Part shown: one piece after another, positions 16,801 through 24,546 of the stretch
Numbering within the stretch: position 1 is the first letter of the stretch
Layout: the number at the start of each line of letters is the position of its first letter
Origin: DASSBQ01 sp035250505
Lineage (GTDB): Bacteria > Nitrospirota > Nitrospiria > Nitrospirales > Nitrospiraceae
Direction of reading: 5' to 3'
NCBI GenBank assembly: GCA_035250505.1
Contig: DATFFC010000002.1
Coordinates: forward strand, 1-58,294
DNA: 58,294 nt
The notes under the pieces: generated by a model
The model's input: the letters and a program-made list of their open reading frames with translations, nothing else
Told to the model about the DNA's origin: nothing
Databases searched by the model: none
Position numbers and translations under genes: made by a program

Positions 16801-18851
16801 ATTATTTCCGGGCGGCAAAGACCGGTTTCATCTACGGCGCGCTTTTCGAACTCGGCGGCAGCCTGATCATCGGCCCGCTCATGCGCACGGCCGGCAAAAA
16901 CGTACTCGAGCGCATCGCCAACATCGAACAATGGAAGGCCTTCCTCGAAAAATCCGGGATCGTGCTCAAACCCGCTCAGTGGGGCTCCGAGATCACGAAG
17001 GCTTATGCCGGCTTCAAAACCTGGATGGCTCAGAACCTGGAAGCCAGCATCGAGCAAACGATCGCCAAAAAATTCCTGCAGTATTCCAACGCCTTGCTCG
17101 AAAGCTACGTGGAAGGCCTGCTGCTGACCATCCATCGCCAGACGCTGGACCTGATCGAAGCCGGCATGACCAGGGAATCCGCCAACACCCTGGAAAAGAT
17201 CATCACGGAGAGCCACAAAAAACTGCCCATCCCTCAGGCCAACGCCTTGGTCAACGACATTTTGAACGAACTCGCCCGAAACCCCAAGGCGCGCGCAAAT
17301 TCCTTTTTCAGCCTGATCAACGTGGCCGACAATGCCTCTTTCCAGTCCATGCTGGGACAAGGCATGAAGGATCTGGCCTCGGCAGACGCCATTCTGCAGC
17401 TGGCGAAGATCCATCCGCCCGCCACGGTCCGCAGCCTTTGGCAATACCACTTCCAGGGCAATGCCACCGAATTCGCGGCCTGGCTCGAAAGAGCCGCGCT
17501 GCTGTCCAAAGAAACCCGGGAGGAAATCATCCGCCTGCTCTCCGAACGGGGTAGCTCCGTCACGCCCGCGCTGCTGCTGCGCATGGCGCAAAAAGGAGCC
17601 TCGGTTTCCCCGCCGGTGGTGGAGGGACTGGTCCGGCTCACGACGCGCGCCAAGCAGCTCAATATCCCGCTGTCCCGCGTGGACGAGATGCTGGCCGCCG
17701 TGTCCGACAAACATCTCGAGCCCTTCTTGAAAGCGATGAAGGATATGCCGCCGCCGGATTTCGACGCCCTTTCTCAGCGCCTGCTGAACAAACCGGCGGA
17801 CGCCGGCAAAAAAATCGTTCTGCACGATACGCCCGGCGGCGGTTCCATCGAGGCTTCCGATGCGTTCGACTGGTTTGTCAAACAGCCCAAGGTGAAAGCG
17901 GCGCTGGATGCCAAGCCCAAAATGAAAAGCCTGGTCGAGGGACACCCAGACATCGTGTACCAACTGATGCAACACGAACCTATCCGGATGCATCTGGCAG
18001 AGAATCCCGAGATCGTGGAAAGCTTTATCAAACATCCGCAAGCCGTCCCCATCCTGGACGACGCGATGGCTACCCTGAAAACCAAAGGCGCCCAGAACGT
18101 CGTGACCGAGCTGAGAGGTAAGGCCAAACCCACGACGAGCCTTTCCACGCCACATCAGGAATTGAGCCAGACTTTCGCGTCGGAAGTTAAGCGCCGCTAT
18201 CCCGATAAACCCACCCAGGACGGCTTCGACGCGGCCCGGAAAAACGATCCCGCTTACATGGAAAGCTACCTGGATGACTTGTACGAAAAGGCCAAGCAGG
18301 CTAGCCGAGAGCTGGAATCAAGTGCTGAAAGCATAGCGGGCAAGACGAACGGTCAGTTCAAGCCGCGACCAAAGGACGAAGCCAGCCAGCTGCCTCTGAA
18401 AGGGAGGGGAAGAGCGAAGCAGAAGATCCGCGACGAATACCAAAACGATGCCTCCAAGCTCGTAGACATTGCCGGCGGCAAGATCGTTTACGATACTTTT
18501 GACGACCTGTACAAGGGCCTTGCGGCTGTCAAAGCGGAATTCGGCGACCGCGTCGTCATGTTCAAAGACCGATTCTACGACCCCTTACGGAGCGGCTATC
18601 AGGACATTCTGATGAACGTAAAGATGTCCAACGGACACATCGCCGAGTTCCGGATGCACCTGAAAGCCTTCGACGTCGCAGCCGAAGTGGAACACCCCTT
18701 GTACGAGGTCAGCCGGGTAGTCGCGCCGGAAGCCGCGGCCACCGCCGGCCGGTTGACCCTCGAACAGGAGGCCATTATGTTGCTGATCCGGGAAAAATCC
18801 CAGGAACTTTACGCGAAAGTGGTCGCAGGCTTATTGCGAACGACGCCATGA
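13872..18851 (+). CDS. eCIS core-domain (DUF4157) cargo protein with RelA/SpoT-like C-terminal toxin domain, 1659 aa
   Basis: The leader has four cysteines (CACGG at 31-35; C43 and C46), then INEPGDQYEQEADRVAEQ. The core domain (about 115-204) runs from PPIVHDVLNSPGRPLD through FFEPRFGHDFSRVRVH to HELTH (194-198), which marks it as the eCIS-associated DUF4157 peptidase-like domain. Next come a Pro-rich linker, a stretch like a peptidoglycan-binding fold (ALDGMLGPETILF, about 335), long helical regions, and a very hydrophobic segment at about 843-915. The C-terminus (about 1505-1600) matches the (p)ppGpp synthetase fold: LVDIAGGKIVYDT, KDRFYDPLRSGYQDI, NGHIAEFRMHLKAF. It is probably carried in the tube and delivered as a toxin that makes or misuses nucleotides. 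From about 14.6 kb on, codon use shifts toward AAA, unlike the particle genes. The start overlaps the preceding stop; the last bases overlap the next gene. Confidence 0.85.
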   Translation: MSVRAAATQAAVASPVVSTSLAQATGLQRQCACGGPAGLTGICQDCQKEKLLGKPLHNKLRINEPGDQYEQEADRVAEQVMRMPKVEVNKQRCDIGTPLVQRRATTTGAGVAEAPPIVHDVLNSPGRPLDLATRAFFEPRFGHDFSRVRVHDDRRAEQSAREVNAHAYTVGQDIVFGTGRFSPDTMEGRGLLAHELTHVVQQGGRSAPAEHVQRQPSAPPPTSPTLDPEPPVPASDEILIAGETIEVTAKAPGPPDDRQGPPVPNQKWVFKNNKAYWLQYDLDSVKPLRDFDPFATPKAYANRVYRAQKYLREKKYIFRERTIALDGMLGPETILFLHYILHNENYSEAHFELAGLGFDREALSSAAAKIAAHQAEAEEFPPKFLEEWTVETQGTAALSHIQDEGDLEQWYDWIIFGGAAPREMHNQELTLAHRHAIMLKAYEHVVFKGLAALVEVERDALHRKSDNMTLVRRHYKRLENLFWISYAADTKGAAAKLDQWFGLEYPTEETRKIRKTVGTKTKRKNRTYLTGLLTPFFIPKLTDAERARLRIVASEYFRERAENIENFIVPRAEILLSLIRDTETRREIRAHKVENELMDFFAHPDVFEKFADHLAKQGNFEELVTGIERLRSVAVLELFVQLCMQTAYKNNPAVLRAHEKLMSLKRDIRSHDYVAGDPETQAVILEKDPDRKLKVGEVAGGRYIISEDRQRMKPGRQQALEEKMRALVMADIAEKMGKEDDAGGQDLSADKYMEQILEKAAAELKIGEGDFEEVTYQEGYRLLGVKSVLQNGVEQFLVDYERVNRMAGGAWQTLEASSGYRPSREFEESLGWFKFANQMGTLETVIGGAAIVVGGVILLASGAGGALIALGGGAKMVALSIGISVLIWAITADHLTIEGFLQAVLDGYLMAVGFRLFSPLGRGVAKLIGTATFKQKLVGLLLQSVVTGGGAGAMTGPASLLIRDILAGKLGRHSAGDYFRAAKTGFIYGALFELGGSLIIGPLMRTAGKNVLERIANIEQWKAFLEKSGIVLKPAQWGSEITKAYAGFKTWMAQNLEASIEQTIAKKFLQYSNALLESYVEGLLLTIHRQTLDLIEAGMTRESANTLEKIITESHKKLPIPQANALVNDILNELARNPKARANSFFSLINVADNASFQSMLGQGMKDLASADAILQLAKIHPPATVRSLWQYHFQGNATEFAAWLERAALLSKETREEIIRLLSERGSSVTPALLLRMAQKGASVSPPVVEGLVRLTTRAKQLNIPLSRVDEMLAAVSDKHLEPFLKAMKDMPPPDFDALSQRLLNKPADAGKKIVLHDTPGGGSIEASDAFDWFVKQPKVKAALDAKPKMKSLVEGHPDIVYQLMQHEPIRMHLAENPEIVESFIKHPQAVPILDDAMATLKTKGAQNVVTELRGKAKPTTSLSTPHQELSQTFASEVKRRYPDKPTQDGFDAARKNDPAYMESYLDDLYEKAKQASRELESSAESIAGKTNGQFKPRPKDEASQLPLKGRGRAKQKIRDEYQNDASKLVDIAGGKIVYDTFDDLYKGLAAVKAEFGDRVVMFKDRFYDPLRSGYQDILMNVKMSNGHIAEFRMHLKAFDVAAEVEHPLYEVSRVVAPEAAATAGRLTLEQEAIMLLIREKSQELYAKVVAGLLRTTP

Positions 18852-19279
18852 AAGAATCGAAAACAAACCCGGAGCACAACGAGTACTATCTCTTCGGAGA
18901 CCGCCCTGTCATGTTCGTCGCCGTGGACGGCGAGTCTGCGCGGCAGGTCCTGAAATACGACTGGGATACCGGTTTTTTCGTGTTCGGGTCGGATTACATG
19001 CACAAAATCCTCTTCGGCAAGGACGAAGTAGAAGAACTCGGACGAGCGGAATTTATCGCCGCAACGGAAGCCCTCCGGCGGAAAGACTTTACCGGCGAAA
19101 ACCCAGCTTTTGCTTTGTATCAGTTCGTGGAGGCGATTGTTCAGAAAGCGCGTTCGGAAAACCGGCCGCTGACGGAAGAGGAAACCGCGCTGATCCGCTC
19201 CCTCAATGCGCAGACTTACGACATGTTCGAGGATGTTTCCATCCTCGGGCAGAATTATTGGAAAAAACAGGCCGGTTGA
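18848..19279 (+). CDS. Putative immunity protein for the RelA/SpoT-like toxin
   Basis: This 143-aa soluble acidic protein is not from a family I recognise. Its ATG overlaps the stop of the 1659-aa cargo gene (ATGA), the usual layout of a toxin and its antidote. It shares the AAA/GAA-rich codon use of the toxin's C-terminal part, so both probably arrived together. There is no signal peptide, which fits a cytoplasmic antidote acting on a cytoplasmic nucleotide enzyme. The immunity role is inferred from position only. It could also be a loading chaperone. Confidence 0.6.
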   Translation: MKESKTNPEHNEYYLFGDRPVMFVAVDGESARQVLKYDWDTGFFVFGSDYMHKILFGKDEVEELGRAEFIAATEALRRKDFTGENPAFALYQFVEAIVQKARSENRPLTEEETALIRSLNAQTYDMFEDVSILGQNYWKKQAG

Positions 19280-19450
19280 AAGGCGCACCCCGGCGCGGTG
19301 TTCACCGCAACTTAGGTGAGAGTAATGCGAATAAGGCTCGTGAGTCGTTGTTGGGGAGACCGGCGAAGTTGTTCGCTTGTATGCCCGAGCATCCGGTCCC
19401 TTGAACCGAGCCGTGCTGAGGCAGAAACAGACGCAAGGTAGTCCATCACG

Positions 19451-21172
19451 ATGAGAGCCTTGCAAGCCATGATGAGGCCGGTCGGTCGGCAGAGGGCCGG
19501 CTCCGAAAGCGCGACCTCGTGCAGCCCGCACATCGTGCAGCGCTCGGGCGCGTCTGGCGGGGCAGCGGGGTTCAGCGGAACTTGCTCGGACTGCCAGAGG
19601 CAGAAGCTGCATGGAAAGCCGATGCAAATGAAGCTCGCGATCAACGAGCCGGGCGATGCGTATGAGCAAGAGGCGGATCAAGTGGCCGAGCACGTGATGC
19701 GGATGCCGGTCGGTGAAATCAGCACAAGGCAACGCGACGGAGTCGCTCGTCCCCTCATTCAGAGACGAGCCATGGGAAGTGCGGATGGAATCGCGGATGG
19801 AATCGCGGAGGCTCCGCCGATGGTTCATGAAGTCCTGTCATCTCACGGTCAACCGCTCGATGCTGCCATGCGGGCGTTCTTCGAACCGCGATTCGGCCAT
19901 GACTTCAGTCAGGTGCGGGTGCATGCCGGGGGAATGGCCGAGCAGTCGGCCCGAGATGTGAACGCCCATGCGTACACGGTGGGACACAACATCGTATTTG
20001 GTGCCGGTCGGTTCTCGCCGGAGACCCTGGCGGGCCGGCGGTTGATTGCGCATGAACTCACGCACGTGGTGCAGCAGTCAGGGGCAAACAAGATTCCCCA
20101 TGATCATGGCAACGCCCAACATGGCCCGTCCCCTGTTTTTCCAGTGTCCACCGCCCAGAGCGGCGTCGTGCAGCGCCAGCCTGTCAGCAAAACAGAGGCC
20201 CACTACAAGAAGCTGGTAAAGCAAGGCAAGTGGTGCCGCGACTCCGAGAAAACCGGAGAACTTCATCCGGGGTTGCAGTGCTACCGCGAGATACCGCCGC
20301 GCCGTGGGTACCCACCAGGGGGCCAAGTCTGTTTCAGCAAGGACACCGGCAGGTTTGTCGAGTCAAGTCCCGATTTTATCTCGGCGGTCTCCGGTCAGAA
20401 GAAAGACGGCACATGCGATATTCCGATGGGATTGACCGATCCCCCGCAGCCCTTCACACAACGCGGCCGTCGCGCGCTCGGACATCTGATTGCGGACATT
20501 GCGACCGGAGATCCCGATACGGCTCCCGGCGATCCCGACCTGATCGGACGGCATTTCGGACGCATTTCAGGTGTTGCGATGGGCATCGCGTTGCCCAAGG
20601 GGATCGACTCCGACCTGGCACGGTTCGCGGTACCGGCCCTACTGGGATTCCTCTCGGGAAAACTCGGCGAGCGGGGTTTACCCCGCCTGAACAGTCTGGC
20701 CCGAAAGCATGGGTTTTTGCCGACCATCAGCCTCGGCGCCGGCAGCAACGTTGGACTTGGAGTCGGGGTCGGCCTCGAGAAGAGAGATCGTGCCCTGCCC
20801 CTGGTGCCGGTCAACACCTATCTCACGTTCAATCTCGATTCGACCTTGGCCCTTGCAGGACCCGGCGAGAGTTCCACGTTCCTGGCCAAAGTTGGCGTCC
20901 GCATCGATCCCGGCCGGCAGGGCGGGGTGTTCGCGCTGAGCTCGCTCGGGGCAGGATTGGCATTGGGCGATGATGTGTCCGCAGCGGGCTCAGTCGAAGT
21001 CGGGGCCGGGATTCGGGCGACGGATTTCCTCGATGTGCAACTGGTGCGAGAACACGTGGCCGGCGATGATCGGACCGGCGCGACCTACTGGCTGACGTTG
21101 AAATTGGTCGCTCCGCAACGCGTGTATAAGGGACATCGAAAAAGTTCGATTCCCAAAAAAGGTCATAAATGA
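19451..21172 (+). CDS. eCIS core-domain (DUF4157) cargo protein with glycine/beta-rich C-terminus, 573 aa
   Basis: The leader keeps CSDC (45-48) and INEPGDAYEQEADQVAEHV, but the usual CAC pair reads SGASGG, so two cysteines are replaced. The core domain (about 122-208) has MVHEVLSSHGQPLD, FFEPRFGHDFSQVRVH and HELTH (201-205). The C-terminal part (from about 340) has a hydrophobic stretch (FAVPALLGFLSGKLG). It is followed by about 140 residues of alternating polar and hydrophobic sequence rich in Gly (ISLGAGSNVGLGVGVGLE and further). This looks like beta strands, perhaps a membrane barrel or a pore. I see no known catalytic motif there. A 170-base gap without a gene separates it from the putative immunity gene. 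Its stop overlaps the next start. Confidence 0.8.
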   Translation: MRALQAMMRPVGRQRAGSESATSCSPHIVQRSGASGGAAGFSGTCSDCQRQKLHGKPMQMKLAINEPGDAYEQEADQVAEHVMRMPVGEISTRQRDGVARPLIQRRAMGSADGIADGIAEAPPMVHEVLSSHGQPLDAAMRAFFEPRFGHDFSQVRVHAGGMAEQSARDVNAHAYTVGHNIVFGAGRFSPETLAGRRLIAHELTHVVQQSGANKIPHDHGNAQHGPSPVFPVSTAQSGVVQRQPVSKTEAHYKKLVKQGKWCRDSEKTGELHPGLQCYREIPPRRGYPPGGQVCFSKDTGRFVESSPDFISAVSGQKKDGTCDIPMGLTDPPQPFTQRGRRALGHLIADIATGDPDTAPGDPDLIGRHFGRISGVAMGIALPKGIDSDLARFAVPALLGFLSGKLGERGLPRLNSLARKHGFLPTISLGAGSNVGLGVGVGLEKRDRALPLVPVNTYLTFNLDSTLALAGPGESSTFLAKVGVRIDPGRQGGVFALSSLGAGLALGDDVSAAGSVEVGAGIRATDFLDVQLVREHVAGDDRTGATYWLTLKLVAPQRVYKGHRKSSIPKKGHK

Positions 21173-23205
21173 ACCGGGAAGCCGTGATGAAGAGAGCTTC
21201 ACCAAACGGCGCCTTCACGCCGGCTCCTGTACGCGCGCACCTTCAGCGGAAGTGCGCCTGCGGGAAATCAGCCGGTGTCGGCGGTCCTTGTGGGGACTGC
21301 CAACGAAACAAGCTCGTGGGCAAGCCGATCCAAACGAAGTTACAGATCAATGAGCCGGGCGATGTTTACGAACAGGAAGCGGATCGAGTGGCCGAACAGG
21401 TCATGCGGATGCCGGAACATGAGTCTGAACCCACAACGGGACGAACGGAATTGATCCAGCGGCGAGTTGATAATGCATCGATCGCCCGCATGCCGATGCT
21501 GCAGCGTGCGGAGGACAGTACCGAGGTGCCGGCGGCGGAGGGGGACAAGCCCAAGGAAGAAGGCAGCAGCTGTCCGAGCTGGCGCGGAGACCCGCAGAGC
21601 ATCAGCAAGCGAGCCGGGGAATTCTACGCGCGGAATCATTTGACGCCGCCCTCCCAGGCGACCGTGGAGCGAATCGACTGCGAACCACCCAACTGGTTGG
21701 GCAATTATGGGTGCTATGTCCATTTCAGCGACGGGCTCGTGCTGCGCGTGATCGTGCGCGAAACGGATATCGTCGTCGGTACAGGCCCCGGACCGATCAC
21801 CACGGAGCATCCACCGCCCGCCACGCCTCTGTGCTTCTACGAATATGCCTGCCCGGAGGGCGATTTGGTATTGACGGTGAAGAAGTGCCAGAGCGCGAAA
21901 CCGAGTGGTTCATCCGGACCGCCAGCCGTGGCTCAGCGGGCGGCCGCGTCCGGCGCTCCGGGTCCGATGGCGGCTCCGCCGATCGTCCACGACGTATTGA
22001 GCTCGCGTGGCCGGCCGCTGGACCCGGCCACGCGTGCGTTCTTCGAGCCTCGGTTGGGCCACGACTTCAGTCGTGTGCGCGTGCATACCGGAGGAATCGC
22101 CGAGCAATCCGCACGGCGCTTGAACGCGCATGCGTATACGGTCGGACACGATATCGTATTCGGCCCTGGGCAGTATGCCCCCCAAACGGCTGCAGGGCGC
22201 CGGCTGCTCGCCCATGAATTGGTGCATGTCGCGCAACAGGGCGAGAGCTGTACCCGCTCTTTGATTCAGCGCCGGCTGATCGCGACCGGCGACAAGGCCG
22301 ACGTCAAAGTCATGCTCAGACTCCTGGAATCGGCCAGTGGCTTGATCTTGAAGCATGGCGCCAAGAAAGAGATTTCCATCACGGGTCTGGCCGACAAGCA
22401 TCCATCGTTCGAGTTGGCTAATCGATTGTGGACGATCATTGACGATCCTAAACAGGATGCCGAGATTCATCTCGGCCGCAAACAACCCAACGTGTTGTTC
22501 GGCGCATTCCCGCCTGATCTCACGAAGCCGGTGCAAGAGATCCGTATTGATCATATCTTGGCTCTGGAAAAAGGCGCGCCCGGCAGCGGCGTCGCAAAAC
22601 TGGCTCACGAGATCGTCGAAAACTACGAGGCGCACGCGCTCACCGGTTATAACTGGAGCGTCGCGTTGGGTGCCTCTCACGAAAAGGCGGAAATGACGGA
22701 GGATCTGATTGAGGGCGAATTGGGGCACCCAGGTGCCGGCCGCACAATGTTTCCGGTATTCGTCAAAGCCGGCAAGGGCAAAGACGGTTTTACCCGATGG
22801 GTCGAAGACCGGGAAAATTACTTTCTTGTCTGGGACCAAAGCGATACGACTCTTTCGAATGCCCGTCGGGTACCGAGAGTGAATGTCTCGACTTATACCA
22901 TTGAGGGCTGGACCGCTGCTTCTGACACGCTGCCTGACGACGCCAGGGCTTCCATTGCCGCGCTGACCGCCGATATGAAAAACAACCCGACCGCCTCAGC
23001 CTTGGTACAGGGTTTCGCCAGCATTGGCGGTTCACGAGGAGACCAGATCCGTCTTGCGGATCAATGGACCGAAATGGTTCAAGACAAGGTCATCGAGTTG
23101 ACCGGTGATGTGCTGATCACCAATTGGAGGAGGTTCCATCGGGTGAGCATTCCCGCCCTAACCCGCAACTCCGTGGTCATTACTCTGGATCGCCCGGACC
23201 TGTAG
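21169..23205 (+). CDS. eCIS core-domain (DUF4157) cargo protein with inserted domain and second candidate metal site, 678 aa
   Basis: The leader is complete (CACG at 29-32, C41, C44, INEPGDVYEQEADRVAEQ). Unlike its neighbours, about 150 residues lie between leader and core (about 100-255). They contain PNWLGNYGCYVHFSDGLVLR and several cysteines, and look like a separate beta domain. The core (about 270-357) has PIVHDVLSSRGRPLD and HELVH (349-353). The C-terminal part has AHEIVENYEAHAL (479-491) and ASHEKAEMTEDLI, a spacing of His and Glu that could bind a metal. It may be a divergent metallopeptidase, but I cannot name the family. ATGA overlap with the upstream cargo gene. Confidence 0.8.
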   Translation: MNREAVMKRASPNGAFTPAPVRAHLQRKCACGKSAGVGGPCGDCQRNKLVGKPIQTKLQINEPGDVYEQEADRVAEQVMRMPEHESEPTTGRTELIQRRVDNASIARMPMLQRAEDSTEVPAAEGDKPKEEGSSCPSWRGDPQSISKRAGEFYARNHLTPPSQATVERIDCEPPNWLGNYGCYVHFSDGLVLRVIVRETDIVVGTGPGPITTEHPPPATPLCFYEYACPEGDLVLTVKKCQSAKPSGSSGPPAVAQRAAASGAPGPMAAPPIVHDVLSSRGRPLDPATRAFFEPRLGHDFSRVRVHTGGIAEQSARRLNAHAYTVGHDIVFGPGQYAPQTAAGRRLLAHELVHVAQQGESCTRSLIQRRLIATGDKADVKVMLRLLESASGLILKHGAKKEISITGLADKHPSFELANRLWTIIDDPKQDAEIHLGRKQPNVLFGAFPPDLTKPVQEIRIDHILALEKGAPGSGVAKLAHEIVENYEAHALTGYNWSVALGASHEKAEMTEDLIEGELGHPGAGRTMFPVFVKAGKGKDGFTRWVEDRENYFLVWDQSDTTLSNARRVPRVNVSTYTIEGWTAASDTLPDDARASIAALTADMKNNPTASALVQGFASIGGSRGDQIRLADQWTEMVQDKVIELTGDVLITNWRRFHRVSIPALTRNSVVITLDRPDL

Positions 23206-23317
23206 ACGTAGTCATGATGCTTTCCGTCCTCCCATACGACAGGCCTGCTTTACCTCGCAGCCCGATTTGGTCGGGCAGAGCGCAGCAGATCCCAAGAAAT
23301 ATGAGGAGGAGATGAGC

Positions 23318-24505
23318 ATGCAAAGGCAACCAGTCGCCGCGTCCATGAAACCATCTTTCACGCCCGCACCGAGCGGCTTGCTCCAACGCAAGTGCGCGTG
23401 TGGCGGGCCTGGGGGGATGGGTGGGACTTGTGCCAACTGTCGGCAGAAGCAATTTCTTGGGAAACCGTTGCAGACCACACTGCGGATCAGTGAGCCGGGC
23501 GATGTCTACGAGCGGGAAGCTGATCTCATGGCAGAGCAGGTGATGCGGATGTCCGCCGGCGAGGCAGGCGAGTCGAATCTGGATTCCAGGAGCCCGCTCG
23601 TGCGGCGCGCGGCCGCGGCGGGCGGTGCTGGGGTAACCGAGGCCCCGGCGTGCGTACACGACGTCTTGAATACGCCGGGCCGACCGCTCGATGTCGCCGC
23701 GCGCGCCTTCTTCGAACCTCGGTTCGGCCATGACTTCGGGAGGGTGCGAGTGTACACGGATGCACGTGCAGCGGAGTCGGCAAGGGCGGTTCAGGCTCTG
23801 GCCTACACGGTGGGAAGCCGGATCGTGTTTGGAGAAGGCCAGTACCGGCCCGGCACCACGGTTGGACAGCGGATGCTGGCGCACGAGCTGACCCATGTCG
23901 TGCAGCAGGAGGGTGCGGAGTCCGGTGAGCAGGCAGCCTGGAGATACGGAACTCGCCTCCAGCGGTTGGGGGCCAACCCCGGTTGCACGGCCGAGGAGCA
24001 GAAGATCGTGCATCAGTCCATCTTCGATGCCAGAGGCTGGCTCAACAAGGCGATCGCCAAAATGGAGACGACGCCGACGCCCCGAAAGGTCATCAGGAGC
24101 TTGCGCCGTAACTTTGGACCGACCTACGGGGTCGCCGCCAACATCCCGCTGATCGTGGGCCGGCTGGGCAGGGGCTATCGTGAAATCAGCACGATTCCGA
24201 TCCGGTGTGCCGGGACCGAGGAAACAGAATGCGCGAACGGAGCCTGTGGATTCGCGAACAAGGGGGCGGGCGGCCACGAGGCAACCATTTGCCGGAATGT
24301 CACGCTGGATGAAGGGACATCGAGCGTGTATCAAGCCGGGTGCGTGCTCCATGAATCGTTCCACGCGGCCTTTTCCAGATTTATCGTCGATCAGTATTCG
24401 GGCTGGCACGGGCATTCGGGCTCGACCCCGACGTATCCCGGCACCGGCACCGATCCGTTGCTCAATGCCGACTCGTACACGACGCTGGCGATGGATCTCT
24501 CGTAA
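23318..24505 (+). CDS. eCIS core-domain (DUF4157) cargo protein with M35-like metallopeptidase domain, 395 aa
   Basis: ATG 23318 was chosen because AGGAGG ends seven bases before it; ATG 23312 is too close. The leader has CACG (27-30), C38, C41 and ISEPGDVYEREADLMAEQ. The core (about 108-197) ends in HELTH (189-193). The C-terminal domain (about 222-395) carries a second HExxH, HESFH (345-349), and later GTGTD and NADSYTTLAMDL (383-394). This order, HExxH then an Asp-containing loop then NADSY, is that of aspzincin (M35, deuterolysin/lysine-specific) peptidases. Cys residues around 297-325 may form disulfides. It likely acts as a delivered protease. No obvious immunity gene follows. Confidence 0.82.
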   Translation: MQRQPVAASMKPSFTPAPSGLLQRKCACGGPGGMGGTCANCRQKQFLGKPLQTTLRISEPGDVYEREADLMAEQVMRMSAGEAGESNLDSRSPLVRRAAAAGGAGVTEAPACVHDVLNTPGRPLDVAARAFFEPRFGHDFGRVRVYTDARAAESARAVQALAYTVGSRIVFGEGQYRPGTTVGQRMLAHELTHVVQQEGAESGEQAAWRYGTRLQRLGANPGCTAEEQKIVHQSIFDARGWLNKAIAKMETTPTPRKVIRSLRRNFGPTYGVAANIPLIVGRLGRGYREISTIPIRCAGTEETECANGACGFANKGAGGHEATICRNVTLDEGTSSVYQAGCVLHESFHAAFSRFIVDQYSGWHGHSGSTPTYPGTGTDPLLNADSYTTLAMDLS

Positions 24506-24546
24506 CCGTTCTGCGTGCCGGAGAACCTTGTGGTGCAGGTGGAAAC

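Noticed and set aside
14009..18155. Long minus-strand frames opposite the large cargo gene (for example 16521-18155)
   Set aside because: They mirror the codon phase of the plus-strand gene, have odd residue mixes and no ribosome-binding site. The plus-strand frame has recognisable domains.
23267..23317. Longer start for the M35-like cargo protein
   Set aside because: The extra residues do not match the leader of the other three proteins, and the strong AGGAGG would lie inside the gene.
15000..24500. CRISPR array or direct-repeat array among the cargo genes
   Set aside because: The similarity between cargo genes is protein-level paralogy of the leader and core domain, with no short regularly spaced repeats.
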